From contig CP043547.1 of NCBI GenBank assembly GCA_009664345.1, positions 2,756,709 to 2,820,708 on the forward strand: a stretch of DNA of 64,000 nucleotides, read 5' to 3'. The position numbers and the translations under genes were made by a program. The notes under the pieces were generated by a model. That model saw only the letters and a list, made by a program, of their open reading frames with translations. It was not told the origin of the DNA and did no database searches. Source of the DNA: Planctomycetales bacterium 10988. GTDB taxonomy: Bacteria; Planctomycetota; Planctomycetia; Pirellulales; Pb10988. Below are positions 55,486 to 64,000 of this stretch, piece after piece (the stretch's first letter is position 1; each line of letters opens with the position of its first letter).

Positions 55486-56781
55486 ATGCGAATATTTAAA
55501 ACAATTTGGGTCTGTGTTTTTCTATTCTTGATTTTGGCATCTAGCCAAACGGCTACTGGTCAGGCTCCAATGATAAGTATTGAGGATTCTGATTTCCTAG
55601 AGATGCAGTGGGAGAGAGATATTGAGAAGTTTATCTTTACCCCCGATGGATCAAAGCTCATCACCATCTCTGAATTAACGATACGGCCTTCACCAACGAT
55701 TATTGGTGTATGGGATCTGAATGAAAGGAAACTGCTTTATGATCGAACTGTTTTACTTCCTGATGTTCAGTACAAAGGTTTTCAAGGGTTTGGCGAGATC
55801 AATAGTATTCAAACAGCGTGGGCTGATGATGGAGAAACTTTATTGATAAAAAGTAGTTGGATGGAAAGATCTGCAAGTAAATTGCTTATTTTCCGATTGG
55901 AAACCGGTGAGATGTGGGATTTGGAGATCAAAGGTTTAGAGAATCAAGTAGTGGGTGATTTTACTTATGATAGGAAGACAAGAGTTTTATTCGATGATAG
56001 ATCACTCTATATTCGACTCGAACCGAGCTTGATCTCGGCTAAGCTCGTTAAGCCAGTAAAACAAGTCGAAGAACGCTTAAACAGAGTGCATCAACTTAAA
56101 ATTTCTAACTCAGGGAAGTATCTTATTGCCTGTCAACTTGATAAGGACCCGATCAAGGATAAGCCTTTAACAATCTTTACCAAGGCAGATAATAATACAA
56201 AATTGGTGATTTATAAACTACCCGATCTTCTCCCGATAGCAGAACTCTATCTAAAAGACTTTATCCCTCCTCATCTCTTGATGAATCTTACACTTGAGGA
56301 ACTTGAGCTACACTTCGAATTTACTACTGATGAACTGCTGCTCTTTATGAAATATGGAGGGCTCTATCGGTGGAACTATAAGACTAACAAAATAATTGCA
56401 AAAAATAGACTTATGAATGAATTTCATCCCTGGGAAGTGGATAAAGATTATCAAGGGTTTACTTATCTTTATGACTTGCGATTGCTCTCTATGTTTGTAA
56501 AGTTTGGAGAGGCGACGAGCTTTATTTTCTTCAATAAAGAAACGCTCAATGAAGGTGTCCACGGTTCGCTAGCTCATCGAGTTACTCTTGTAGAAGTGGA
56601 TAACATTTCTAATAAGATTGCATTTGAGTTTGACCCTAACACTAAAGTATTTGCAAGTCCGGAAGACTTTTATGGAAGGAATCAGAATGTTCCCAAGGAT
56701 ACCTTCTATTTTGGTGTCCTTAATGTAAATAAGTTATTAGAAAAAAAGGCATCAGAACTAGTGAAGGAAAATAAGAATTAA
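55486..56781 (+). CDS. Secreted WD40/beta-propeller-like hypothetical protein
   Basis: 431 aa with a signal peptide (TIWVCVFLFLILASSQTATG). Repeating strand patterns such as IEKFIFTPDGSKLITISELT, then IIGVWDLNERKLLYDRTVLL, NSIQTAWADDGETLLIKSSW and VHQLKISNSGKYLIACQL fit WD40-like propeller blades. Codons and base composition are clearly AT-richer than those of the flanking giant-protein and catalase genes, suggesting separate origin. No catalytic motif; role unknown. Confidence 0.65.
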   Translation: MRIFKTIWVCVFLFLILASSQTATGQAPMISIEDSDFLEMQWERDIEKFIFTPDGSKLITISELTIRPSPTIIGVWDLNERKLLYDRTVLLPDVQYKGFQGFGEINSIQTAWADDGETLLIKSSWMERSASKLLIFRLETGEMWDLEIKGLENQVVGDFTYDRKTRVLFDDRSLYIRLEPSLISAKLVKPVKQVEERLNRVHQLKISNSGKYLIACQLDKDPIKDKPLTIFTKADNNTKLVIYKLPDLLPIAELYLKDFIPPHLLMNLTLEELELHFEFTTDELLLFMKYGGLYRWNYKTNKIIAKNRLMNEFHPWEVDKDYQGFTYLYDLRLLSMFVKFGEATSFIFFNKETLNEGVHGSLAHRVTLVEVDNISNKIAFEFDPNTKVFASPEDFYGRNQNVPKDTFYFGVLNVNKLLEKKASELVKENKN

Positions 56782-57085
56782 GAAAATATTGAAATTACAA
56801 AACCCGCTTAATAATTATCTTTCAAGACGAAACCTGTCCCCTTGATTTGCTTCTAACCGTTTAAGAGCCCTCTGGGTACCAAGCAACTTCGCCCTCAACT
56901 GGCCACTCAACCCGTCTGGACCTATAAAACATTACTGAGCCACAGAAGTAAGCTCCAGTCTAGTAAAGGTAAAAGATATAGGTAGGTAATATGGCGAATT
57001 GCCGACGCCTTGCCTTCTCCCTGAAGTGTCAAGCCTAAACAGACGCATTTGGATTTGATCACCTGCAAATCAAAAGGTAGCTACG
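56782..57085 (+). other. Intergenic region before catalase
   Basis: About 300 bases, no gene supported. AT-rich just after the preceding stop, GC-richer near the catalase start. Catalase promoter presumably here; no operator was recognised. Confidence 0.4.
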
Positions 57086-58594
57086 ATGACGAAACCACGC
57101 GAGCAAGACCTCCGATCCGAACGCCCGACGATGACGACCAACGAAGGGTTGCCAGTCGGGGACAATCAAAATTCCCGCACCGCTGGTCGCTTTGGACCGA
57201 TCACCTTTGATGATTTTCTCCTCTTTGAAAAGACCGCCCATTTCAATCGCGAGCGGATTCCTGAACGGGTCGTTCATGCCAAGGGTTCGGGGGCGTTCGG
57301 AACCTTTACGGTCACCAATCCCGAAATTGCCCAGAAATATTGCAAGGCCAAGCTCTTTGAAACGGTCGGCAAACAAACAGAAATGGTCGCCCGGTTTTCC
57401 ACCGTCGGGGGAGAGAAAGGTTCAGCCGATGCCGAACGCGATCCCCGAGGTTTCGCCTTGAAGTTTTATACCGAAGAGGGAAACTGGGACATGGTCGGCA
57501 ACAATACGCCGGTCTTCTTTATCCGCGACCCTTTGAAATTCTCCGACTTTATTCACACCCAAAAACGGATGCCCGCGAGTGGACTAAAAGACCCGCAAAT
57601 GATGTGGGATTTTTGGTCGATGGCCCCGGAGTCGCTCCATCAAGTGATGATTTTGTTTAGTGATCGCGGCATTCCCGCCACATATCGCCACATGAACGGC
57701 TATTCCTCGCATACTTTCAGCGTCATCAATCACGAAGGCGAACGGTTTTGGATCAAGATTCATTGTAAAACCCAGCAAGGAATCAAAAATCTCCGCGCGG
57801 ACGAAGCCCAAGAGGTAATGGGCAAAGACCCCGATCATGCTCGCCGCGATCTCAACGAGGCCATCGAAGCAGGAAAGTTTCCCAAGTGGAAAATGTTCTG
57901 GCAAATCATGCCGGAGGAAGAAGCCCTCGGCTATCGCATTCACCCCTTTGATCTTTCCAAGGTCTGGCCGCATAGCGACTATCCGCTCACGGAAGTCGGT
58001 GAGTTTGAACTCAATCGCAACCCGGAAAACTTCTTTGCCGAGATTGAACAAGTTGCCTTCAGCCCGGTGAATATCGTTCCCGGCATCGGTTATTCTCCCG
58101 ACAAGATGTTGCAAGGCCGGCTGTTTAGTTATCCCGATGCTCACCGTTATCGCTTGGGAACCAACTATCAACAAATCCCCGTCAACAAGCCGAAATGCCC
58201 GATGCACAGCTACAACAAAGATGGACAAATGCGCGTGGATGGCAACAGCGGCGGCTGCCCGGTCTATGAACCCAACACCTTCGCTGGACCGATTGCTCGA
58301 CCGGAACATACCGATCCCGCCTTAAAAATCGATGCGGAATTCGTTGCCCGCTTTGATGACTGGCATTCCGGATTTGAGGTTGACGATTATCAACAACCGG
58401 GCGATCTTTATCGCTTGATGAACGAAGATCAAAAAGAGCAACTCGTCGAGAATCTCACTTCGAGCATGGAATCGATTCCCGAACGAATTAAAAAGGCCGT
58501 CGTTCCCATGTGGGCAAAATGTGATCAAGACCTTGGTGAACGCTTGAGTAAATCCCTCGGTGTTCCCATCGATGAAGCCGCCATGATGGTTTAA
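57086..58594 (+). CDS. katA: Monofunctional heme catalase (clade-3-like, small subunit)
   Basis: 502 aa. The catalytic His is H64 ([12 protein letters not shown]), the distal-side Asn lies in [14 protein letters not shown], and the heme-ligand Tyr is Y349 ([14 protein letters not shown]). Length fits the small-subunit catalases that also bind NADPH. It dismutates hydrogen peroxide to water and oxygen in the cytosol. No signal peptide. AAAAGGTAG precedes the ATG. It is monocistronic with a strong terminator and probably induced by oxidative stress, though no OxyR or PerR box was identified. Confidence 0.95.
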   Translation: MTKPREQDLRSERPTMTTNEGLPVGDNQNSRTAGRFGPITFDDFLLFEKTAHFNRERIPERVVHAKGSGAFGTFTVTNPEIAQKYCKAKLFETVGKQTEMVARFSTVGGEKGSADAERDPRGFALKFYTEEGNWDMVGNNTPVFFIRDPLKFSDFIHTQKRMPASGLKDPQMMWDFWSMAPESLHQVMILFSDRGIPATYRHMNGYSSHTFSVINHEGERFWIKIHCKTQQGIKNLRADEAQEVMGKDPDHARRDLNEAIEAGKFPKWKMFWQIMPEEEALGYRIHPFDLSKVWPHSDYPLTEVGEFELNRNPENFFAEIEQVAFSPVNIVPGIGYSPDKMLQGRLFSYPDAHRYRLGTNYQQIPVNKPKCPMHSYNKDGQMRVDGNSGGCPVYEPNTFAGPIARPEHTDPALKIDAEFVARFDDWHSGFEVDDYQQPGDLYRLMNEDQKEQLVENLTSSMESIPERIKKAVVPMWAKCDQDLGERLSKSLGVPIDEAAMMV

Positions 58595-58665
58595 ATTTCA
58601 CATCGCTCGAAGATTAAATTCGCCTGAACTCTATCATTGTAAAAGATAGTTCATACATTAACCTC

Positions 58666-58709
58666 AGCCTGGGAACCTTCAGCAGAAGAGTTCTTCCCAG
58701 GCTTTTTTT
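58666..58709 (+). terminator. Rho-independent terminator of the catalase gene
   Basis: AGCCTGGGAA (58666-58675) pairs perfectly with TTCCCAGGCT (58694-58703), followed by seven T. Confidence 0.92.
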
Positions 58710-58904
58710 GTTGAATTCTATATTCTATTCCAACAGATCATGAAAAAAAGATAAAAGTCTGCGACATCCAGACTGCTTTATCGTACCTAGGGGTGTAGGC
58801 CTTCATGAAATAGACCAAAGTAAAAACTTAATGTAAACAAGAGAGTGCGACGATGTTCGGCACTTTCGTACATTTCCCAGCTTCCAGCCTTTTCTCGTGA
58901 GAAG

Positions 58905-58974
58905 TCTGACAAAACTGATTTGAGAAAGCTTCAAAGGCGAGTGTTTTTCCTTTGAATCAGGAGGTTTTGTCAGA
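58905..58974 (+). repeat. Interrupted palindrome in the leader of giant protein 3 gene
   Basis: TCTGACAAAA (58905) pairs with TTTTGTCAGA (58965-58974); inside it CTGATT (58915) pairs with AATCAG (58955) and CAAAGG (58932) pairs with CCTTTG (58949). It could fold as a long branched or bulged hairpin about 95 bases before the start. It may be a regulatory leader, an operator, or a small mobile element; its ends do not match the IS5-type repeats. Confidence 0.55.
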
Positions 58975-59068
58975 GTCACTGAACTTCCCTGTTGAGAAAG
59001 CATCCATCAAAGATGTTTACGAGAAAGGTACGCGCTGAGGAATGATAATCAAACCCAGGAGCGTGATC

Positions 59069-62000
59069 ATGACTTTGTTTTCAGGCTTAACGAAATCGAA
59101 AGAACGACAATATCAATCTCGCCTCAGCGACCATCGCGATACCACTTTGCAATTAGAACAGCTCGAAGCCCGCACTCTCCTCGCCGCCGATCCACTGGTC
59201 ATCGATCTGAATCCAGAAGGTGAAAGTCCTTTCCCTCGTTTCTTCACCGAAGTAAACGACTTGATTTATTTCAGTGGGAGGAAGGAGCGTTTTTTGCAGG
59301 GTGTCTGGAGTACCGACGGTACTTCTGAAGGCACGAATTTAGTTGCGGAAATTCCTTCAAGAGAAATTGGATCTCTGGAAGAGATGAATGGTGATTTGTA
59401 CTTTTTAACCTATTCCTCAAACATTTCATCACACCTTTGGAAAACGGATGGAACCACATCCGAAACTACAAAGATTGAAGGTATTCGTGCTGATAGTCGA
59501 CCGCCTATAGATTATGTTCTGCCTCATGGATGGGAACAGCCCGATTATCAAAGGTTACATAATATCAACGGTTCGCTTTTTTTCCTGGCAGATGATGGGA
59601 TTCATGGGCGAGAGTTGTGGAAAAGTAATGGGACTTCAGGGGGTACGGAGTTGGTCAAGGATATTAATCCAGGCGGTGCGCATTCGGAGCCTGTTCATTT
59701 CATGAATGTTAATGGAGCATTATTCTTTATCGCGAATTCCGATGAGTTATGGAAAAGTGATGGAACCTCTGAGGGAACTGTCTTTGTTACGGACATTGGT
59801 TCAGATGTTTTTCAGAATGAATTTCTGTACCTCACGGTTGATGAAGAAATTTTCTTTACTATCAATGGCCGTTTATGGAAAAGTGATGGGACCGAAGCAG
59901 GAACTTTTAAGCTTACAAAGAGTTTTCAAGGAAATTTTTCTTCCTTGACCGAGGTCAATGGTACTATTTATTTCACAGGTTATCGCAATCTACACGACTC
60001 AATCGAGCTTTGGAGGATCAATGATTCAAAGGATGGAATTATAGGAATTAAAAAATTTACTGACTGGACTCTCGCGAATCCTGATAATTTAACCAATGTA
60101 AATGGAACGTTATTCTTTTCAGCTGACACAGATACCTCTGATGGAAGAGGCGTTTGGAAAAGCGACGGAACTTCTGCAGGCACGGTACTTGTTAAAGCGG
60201 TTGACTTACCTTTAGTTGACATACATATGGATTACGATCCTCAGTTTGTTAATTTAAATGGTACTCTCCATTTTGTTGCGAGTAATATGTTTACCAATAC
60301 ATCCGGACCCATTCTTTGGCAGAGTGATGGGACCTCAGAAGGTACAGTACCTGTTTACGATAATGAAGGGTTTCTTATTCTCCAACCTAATGGTTTGACA
60401 GAGGTCGATGGTTCTTTACTATTCAATGCCACTATCTATGGTTCACAACCTGATCCAGAGTTGTGGATCAGCGATGGGACTTCTTCGGGGACCTTTTTAG
60501 TAAAAGATATTATTTCTGGCCCTCGAAATACATCGCCAAGCTATTTAACAGACCTAAATGGTACCCTATTCTTTTCGGCGGGTACAAGTTTAGGTAGGGA
60601 ACTTTGGAAGAGTGATGGGACTATCGAAGGAACCGAATTGGTGAAAGATATCATTGCAGGTCCTCACGGCAGCGTTCCAAAAGAATTTATCAATATCAAC
60701 GGTACTCTCTACTTTACTGCCAATGATGGAATGCACGGGGTTGAACTTTGGAAAAGTGATGGGACTTCCTCCGGCACGGTACTTGTGAAAGACATTTTTG
60801 AAGGAGATGGAAATTCTTATCCCACTCATTTAACTAATGTCAATGGCACGCTCTATTTTATCGCTGAAAATGAAGAATCCGCTGTGGAACTTTGGAAGAG
60901 TGATGGGACTTCCGGCGGGACCACCTTTGTTCAAGACCTGCAAGTAACTGATTACAGCGTAGAGATTCTTCAAATGCTTGGAGTCGATGACAAGCTCTAT
61001 TTTGTTAAACATGTTCGTTCCTATCCCTCAGATCCTTTTAATGAAGTTTGGGTAAGTGATGGCACGGAGTCAGGTACTTCTCTTCTACACCAAACCGTGT
61101 CTGAAGGCTATTGGCGTAATTTCGAGACTTTCATGTTAACTGGTCTAAACGGCAATCTTCTATTTTTTGCATCGGATCAACATGTGGACTACGAGCTCTG
61201 GTCCACCGATGGAACGGCCGCTGGAACTAATTTAATCAAGGATATCAACCCATACGGCGGTTCTACGAACGTTGGTAGATTGAGGTACGAGCTTACCTAC
61301 GAAATGGTTAACAATACACTTTTTTTTAGTGCAGATGACGGTACAGACACTGGGTTTGATTTGTGGAAAACGGATGGGACTTCCTCAGGTACATCTCTTG
61401 TTAAGGAGATAACAGGTTCTGTAGACGGTCTAACAAACGTAAATGGCACTTTGTTCTTTTCGGTTGTTAAAGAGGATGTCTCTGCCGAGCTCTGGATAAG
61501 CGATGGAACCTCTCAAGGTACGCAACTGGTTAAAAGCTCTTTTTTGACACTTTTAAATGATAGTTATTATCAACGTAAGCCGAGTATAGCTGTATTCGAA
61601 AATAGAATGTATTTCTATGCTCGAGCGACAGTTGACGAGCCTGTAGGTTTATGGGTGACGGATGGAACCTCCTCCGGTACTCAAGTGGTTGAATCAGAAA
61701 TAGTCGGGGGCTTTGAGGAACTCGTTCTTGTTGATGGAAAGCTTTTCGATGTAGATCAATATCCGGCATATAATTATGAACTTTGGGTTTTAGATTTAAC
61801 AGTTCCCACCCTTGCAATCTCGCCGGATGGGGAGACTTCTCATGAGGATTCTATTCTCTTTACCTTCCAGTTTTCGGAAGAGGTAATAGGGTTCGAGGCG
61901 GAGGATATTCAAATCGATGGTGGTATGGCAGGGATGTTTACTGTAATCGATGGCGATACCTATACCCTTGAAGTGCTGCCGACCGAAGATGGAGAAGTTA

Positions 62001-63214
62001 CGGTTTCGGTAGCCTCGGCGGCGGCAATGGATTTGGGGGGAAATACAAATGTCGAAGCGAGTGCCTCTATTCTTTCAGACCGATTCGACGAAATGCCCTT
62101 GATCGCAACCGGAATGGATGCAGGCAGCCCGGCGATGGTGCAAGTTTTCAGCATGTCCGGTAGTGAAGTCATGAGCTTTTACCCCTTCACCGAAAGTTTC
62201 ACCGGTGGGGTTCGGGTGGCGACTGGCGATATCAACGGCGATGGAATTTTAGATATCGTGACTGCGGCAGGACCAGGCGGGGGGCCGCATGTGCAAGTCT
62301 TTGACAGTCAAACGGGTGAACTCATCGAAGGTGGCCTGAATAATTTTTATGCTTACGATCCCCTGTTTACAGGCGGGGTTTTCGTCGCAGTCGGCGATGT
62401 CAATGACGATGGCTTCGACGATATCATTACTTCCGCTGATGCCGGTGGCGGTCCGCATGTGAAGGTATTTAATGGACTCAGTGGCGAAGTATTCACTGAG
62501 TTTTATGCCTACGATCCTAACTTTTTAGGGGGAGTGCGGATTGCCGCTGGTGATATCGATAACGATGGCAAAGCTGAAATCATCACTGGGGCTGGAGCCG
62601 GAGGTGGTCCGCATGTGCGGGTCTTCGAGGGAATGACCGGCGAGCAGTTAACGGGTCCGGTGACGAACTTCTATGCTTATGCCCCGGATATTCTGACAGG
62701 AATTTACGTCGCTAGTGGGGATGTTAACAACGATGGCTTCGCAGATATTATCACTTCGCCAGGAGCCGGTGGCGGTCCACACATCATGGTTTTCAGTTCG
62801 CTCGATGGTTCGATCTTGCATAACTTTTATGCTTACGATCCTGACTTCTTGGGCGGCGTGCGAGTAGGAAGTGCTGATCTGAATCAAGATGGCTTTGCGG
62901 AGATTCTGACGACTCCTGCTACATCAGATGGTTTACAGCCAAAAGCTTTTGATGGCATCGATCGTTCTGACCTGGCGGGTTTCTTGGCCGACGAGTCGGG
63001 GCACTTTATCACTGGCGGAATCAGCTTGATACCGATCGAAGACCCTATAGCGATGTCGAGCTTCTATGTAAGTGAAGAAGAGACACCGTCGGAGGACCCC
63101 CACTTCGAAAGTGTTTCCAAGAAAAAATCCTGGTTTGACGATACGGAAACCTTTTATCAATCCTCTGAAAAAATCGATCGACTTTTTAGTAGGCTAGGGA
63201 TTTGGTCGAGGTAA
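59069..63214 (+). CDS. Giant surface protein 3: LEPR leader, 17 ELWxSDGT-type repeats, 1 Ig-like domain, FG-GAP repeats
   Basis: 1381 aa from ATG 59069, chosen because AGGAG lies 7 bases upstream; an earlier in-frame ATG at 59042 lacks this. LEQLEARTLLAAD leader (about residue 30), about 17 ELWxSDGTxxGT units (one degenerate, LWRINDSKDGI) and a truncated last unit (to about 905), a single Ig-like domain starting VPTLAISPDGETSHED, then five FG-GAP-type repeats with calcium loops, and the shared tail KKSWFDDTETFYQSSEKIDR. The repeat part is AT-richer than the FG-GAP part. It is probably exported and surface-located. The C-terminus differs slightly from its paralogs (LGIWSR instead of LGIE). Confidence 0.88.
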   Translation: MTLFSGLTKSKERQYQSRLSDHRDTTLQLEQLEARTLLAADPLVIDLNPEGESPFPRFFTEVNDLIYFSGRKERFLQGVWSTDGTSEGTNLVAEIPSREIGSLEEMNGDLYFLTYSSNISSHLWKTDGTTSETTKIEGIRADSRPPIDYVLPHGWEQPDYQRLHNINGSLFFLADDGIHGRELWKSNGTSGGTELVKDINPGGAHSEPVHFMNVNGALFFIANSDELWKSDGTSEGTVFVTDIGSDVFQNEFLYLTVDEEIFFTINGRLWKSDGTEAGTFKLTKSFQGNFSSLTEVNGTIYFTGYRNLHDSIELWRINDSKDGIIGIKKFTDWTLANPDNLTNVNGTLFFSADTDTSDGRGVWKSDGTSAGTVLVKAVDLPLVDIHMDYDPQFVNLNGTLHFVASNMFTNTSGPILWQSDGTSEGTVPVYDNEGFLILQPNGLTEVDGSLLFNATIYGSQPDPELWISDGTSSGTFLVKDIISGPRNTSPSYLTDLNGTLFFSAGTSLGRELWKSDGTIEGTELVKDIIAGPHGSVPKEFININGTLYFTANDGMHGVELWKSDGTSSGTVLVKDIFEGDGNSYPTHLTNVNGTLYFIAENEESAVELWKSDGTSGGTTFVQDLQVTDYSVEILQMLGVDDKLYFVKHVRSYPSDPFNEVWVSDGTESGTSLLHQTVSEGYWRNFETFMLTGLNGNLLFFASDQHVDYELWSTDGTAAGTNLIKDINPYGGSTNVGRLRYELTYEMVNNTLFFSADDGTDTGFDLWKTDGTSSGTSLVKEITGSVDGLTNVNGTLFFSVVKEDVSAELWISDGTSQGTQLVKSSFLTLLNDSYYQRKPSIAVFENRMYFYARATVDEPVGLWVTDGTSSGTQVVESEIVGGFEELVLVDGKLFDVDQYPAYNYELWVLDLTVPTLAISPDGETSHEDSILFTFQFSEEVIGFEAEDIQIDGGMAGMFTVIDGDTYTLEVLPTEDGEVTVSVASAAAMDLGGNTNVEASASILSDRFDEMPLIATGMDAGSPAMVQVFSMSGSEVMSFYPFTESFTGGVRVATGDINGDGILDIVTAAGPGGGPHVQVFDSQTGELIEGGLNNFYAYDPLFTGGVFVAVGDVNDDGFDDIITSADAGGGPHVKVFNGLSGEVFTEFYAYDPNFLGGVRIAAGDIDNDGKAEIITGAGAGGGPHVRVFEGMTGEQLTGPVTNFYAYAPDILTGIYVASGDVNNDGFADIITSPGAGGGPHIMVFSSLDGSILHNFYAYDPDFLGGVRVGSADLNQDGFAEILTTPATSDGLQPKAFDGIDRSDLAGFLADESGHFITGGISLIPIEDPIAMSSFYVSEEETPSEDPHFESVSKKKSWFDDTETFYQSSEKIDRLFSRLGIWSR

Positions 63215-63247
63215 ACTAAAAAGTACTTTTTATTAGTAAGAATCACA

Positions 63248-63280
63248 AGAGATCGTGCGAGTTTCGTGCGGTCTCTTTTT
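63248..63280 (+). terminator. Probable terminator of giant protein 3 gene
   Basis: AGAGATCGTGC pairs with the facing half GTGCGGTCTCT (wobbles included), followed by TTTTT. Confidence 0.7.
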
Positions 63281-63395
63281 CGTGGATGGGCAATCAGTGG
63301 CTCTGGAGATCATGGGCCGAGGGCGATATAATTTTCACTTCGAAGTCAGAGCGTCTATGAGAAAATTCTAAAGAAGAGAAGAGGAGCGGTTTGCC

Positions 63396-64000
63396 ATGGA
63401 CCATGGATTTGCGATCATTGGATGCGGCATGATTGCCCGGTTTCATGCCAAAGCGATTGCCGATTTGCCCAACGCCCGGCTCGTTGCTTGTTATAGTCAG
63501 ACGAAAGCCTCGGCGGATCGCTTCGCAGAAGAAGTCGGATGCAAGGCGTATGGCGATCTCGACGAACTCTTGGCCGATCCCGACGTGACCATCGTTTCGA
63601 TTGGGACTCCGAGCGGGGCTCACATGGAACCGGCGGTGGCCGCTGCAAAAGCCGGGAAGCATGTCATTGTCGAAAAGCCGTTGGAAATCACCTTGGCTCG
63701 TTGCGATGCGATGATTGAAGCTTGCAAAGAAAACAATGTAAAACTCTCGACGATTTTTCCTTCGCGGTTCCATGCTTCCAGCAGGGAGATGAAAAGGGCG
63801 ATGGATCAAGGCCGCTTCGGTCGCGTGACCCTCGGCGATGCGATTGTGAAGTGGTATCGCTCGCAGGAGTATTATGACAGCGGGGCCTGGCGGGGAACGT
63901 GGGAACTCGACGGTGGCGGGGCCTTGATGAATCAAGCGATTCACAGCGTCGATCTATTGGCTTGGCTGATGGGGCCGGTCGATTCGATTCAAGCCTATTG
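63396..64000 (+). CDS. Gfo/Idh/MocA family NAD(P)-dependent oxidoreductase, 3' end cut by the window edge
   Basis: The frame is open from ATG 63396 to the end of the window (201 codons visible). N-terminal Rossmann fold with FAIIGCGMIARFHAKAI, the dinucleotide-site stretch VSIGTPSGAHMEPAVAAAKA, and the family catalytic motif EKP in GKHVIVEKPLE. The C-terminal domain begins with GAWRGTWELDGGGALMNQA and the conserved His in AIHSVDLLAW. The family oxidises or reduces sugars, inositols and related compounds; the substrate cannot be read from the part seen. GAGGAGCGG precedes the ATG. Confidence 0.92.
   Translation, partial: MDHGFAIIGCGMIARFHAKAIADLPNARLVACYSQTKASADRFAEEVGCKAYGDLDELLADPDVTIVSIGTPSGAHMEPAVAAAKAGKHVIVEKPLEITLARCDAMIEACKENNVKLSTIFPSRFHASSREMKRAMDQGRFGRVTLGDAIVKWYRSQEYYDSGAWRGTWELDGGGALMNQAIHSVDLLAWLMGPVDSIQAY

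Larger units (their letters stand above)
58595..59068 (+). other. Region between catalase and giant protein 3
   Basis: About 470 bases. It contains the catalase terminator and a large interrupted palindrome at 58905-58974 in the leader of the giant gene. No gene supported; a 66-codon minus-strand frame across the palindrome is not called. Confidence 0.5.

Overview
This 64 kb window comes from a bacterium that is very probably a planctomycete. Three large secreted proteins begin with the LEPR-XLL-type leader (LEQLExRxLLA) followed by ELWxSDGTSAGT and FG-GAP repeats. There are several PQQ-type beta-propeller proteins, TadE/G-like proteins with von Willebrand factor A (VWA) domains, and a toroid (squalene-cyclase-fold) membrane protein, all common in that phylum. 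I cannot place it below phylum. No rRNA, tRNA or CRISPR array was recognised. Base composition is moderate, with visibly AT-richer stretches at about 12.3-16 kb and 55.5-56.8 kb.

Layout. 1-5.2 kb: 5'-end part of a toroid membrane protein, a K+ channel with an RCK domain, an EEP-fold phosphoesterase and an Rrf2 regulator. 5.4-6.5 kb: M24 aminopeptidase. 6.7-16.1 kb: a six-gene same-strand locus coding a 189-aa protein, a soluble FtsH-like AAA+/M41 protease, a ~91-aa protein, a 1152-aa two-part protein, a MoxR AAA+ ATPase and a 501-aa VWA-like protein with a degenerate metal site. This matches the broad plan of the computationally described FtsH/MoxR/VWA 'ternary' systems (recalled, not searched) and is the most interesting locus here. 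16.3-20.6 kb: secreted beta-propeller facing an FHA-GAF-cyclase gene and a site-2 protease gene. 21-25.5 kb: Nudix hydrolase, small membrane protein, WYL regulator and siroheme sulfite/nitrite reductase. 25.6-27.5 kb: leucine-rich repeat fragment abutting an intact 890-bp IS5-type element that needs a -1 frameshift. 27.6-30.6 kb: di-heme peroxidase, NHL-type propeller, small membrane protein. 31.4-37.5 kb: two paralogous TadG/VWA genes, with similar leaders and terminators, around a DUF2330-like gene. 37.5-40.9 kb (minus strand): fatty-acid type set with two hotdog dehydratases, an ACP carrying an insertion, and FabF. 41.8-47.8 kb: zinc-ribbon miniprotein, two tandem PQQ-like propellers, arrestin-like membrane protein. 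48.2-63.2 kb: three giant repeat proteins interspersed with a propeller-like protein and a catalase. 63.4 kb to the end: Gfo/Idh/MocA oxidoreductase, cut by the window edge.

Small mobile DNA: the IS5-type element has relatives in the window. A 79-bp and a ~100-bp non-coding element carry nearly the same terminal inverted repeats and look like MITEs that the element could mobilise.

How genes may work together (inference): the 6.7-16 kb locus reads as one ATP-driven proteolysis/remodelling module. The fab-like genes form one acyl-ACP chain-modifying unit. The site-2 protease and cyclase genes are 32 bp apart and may form a membrane-to-nucleotide signalling pair. The three giant proteins share leader, repeat types and a conserved C-terminal tail, so they probably share an export or anchoring route.
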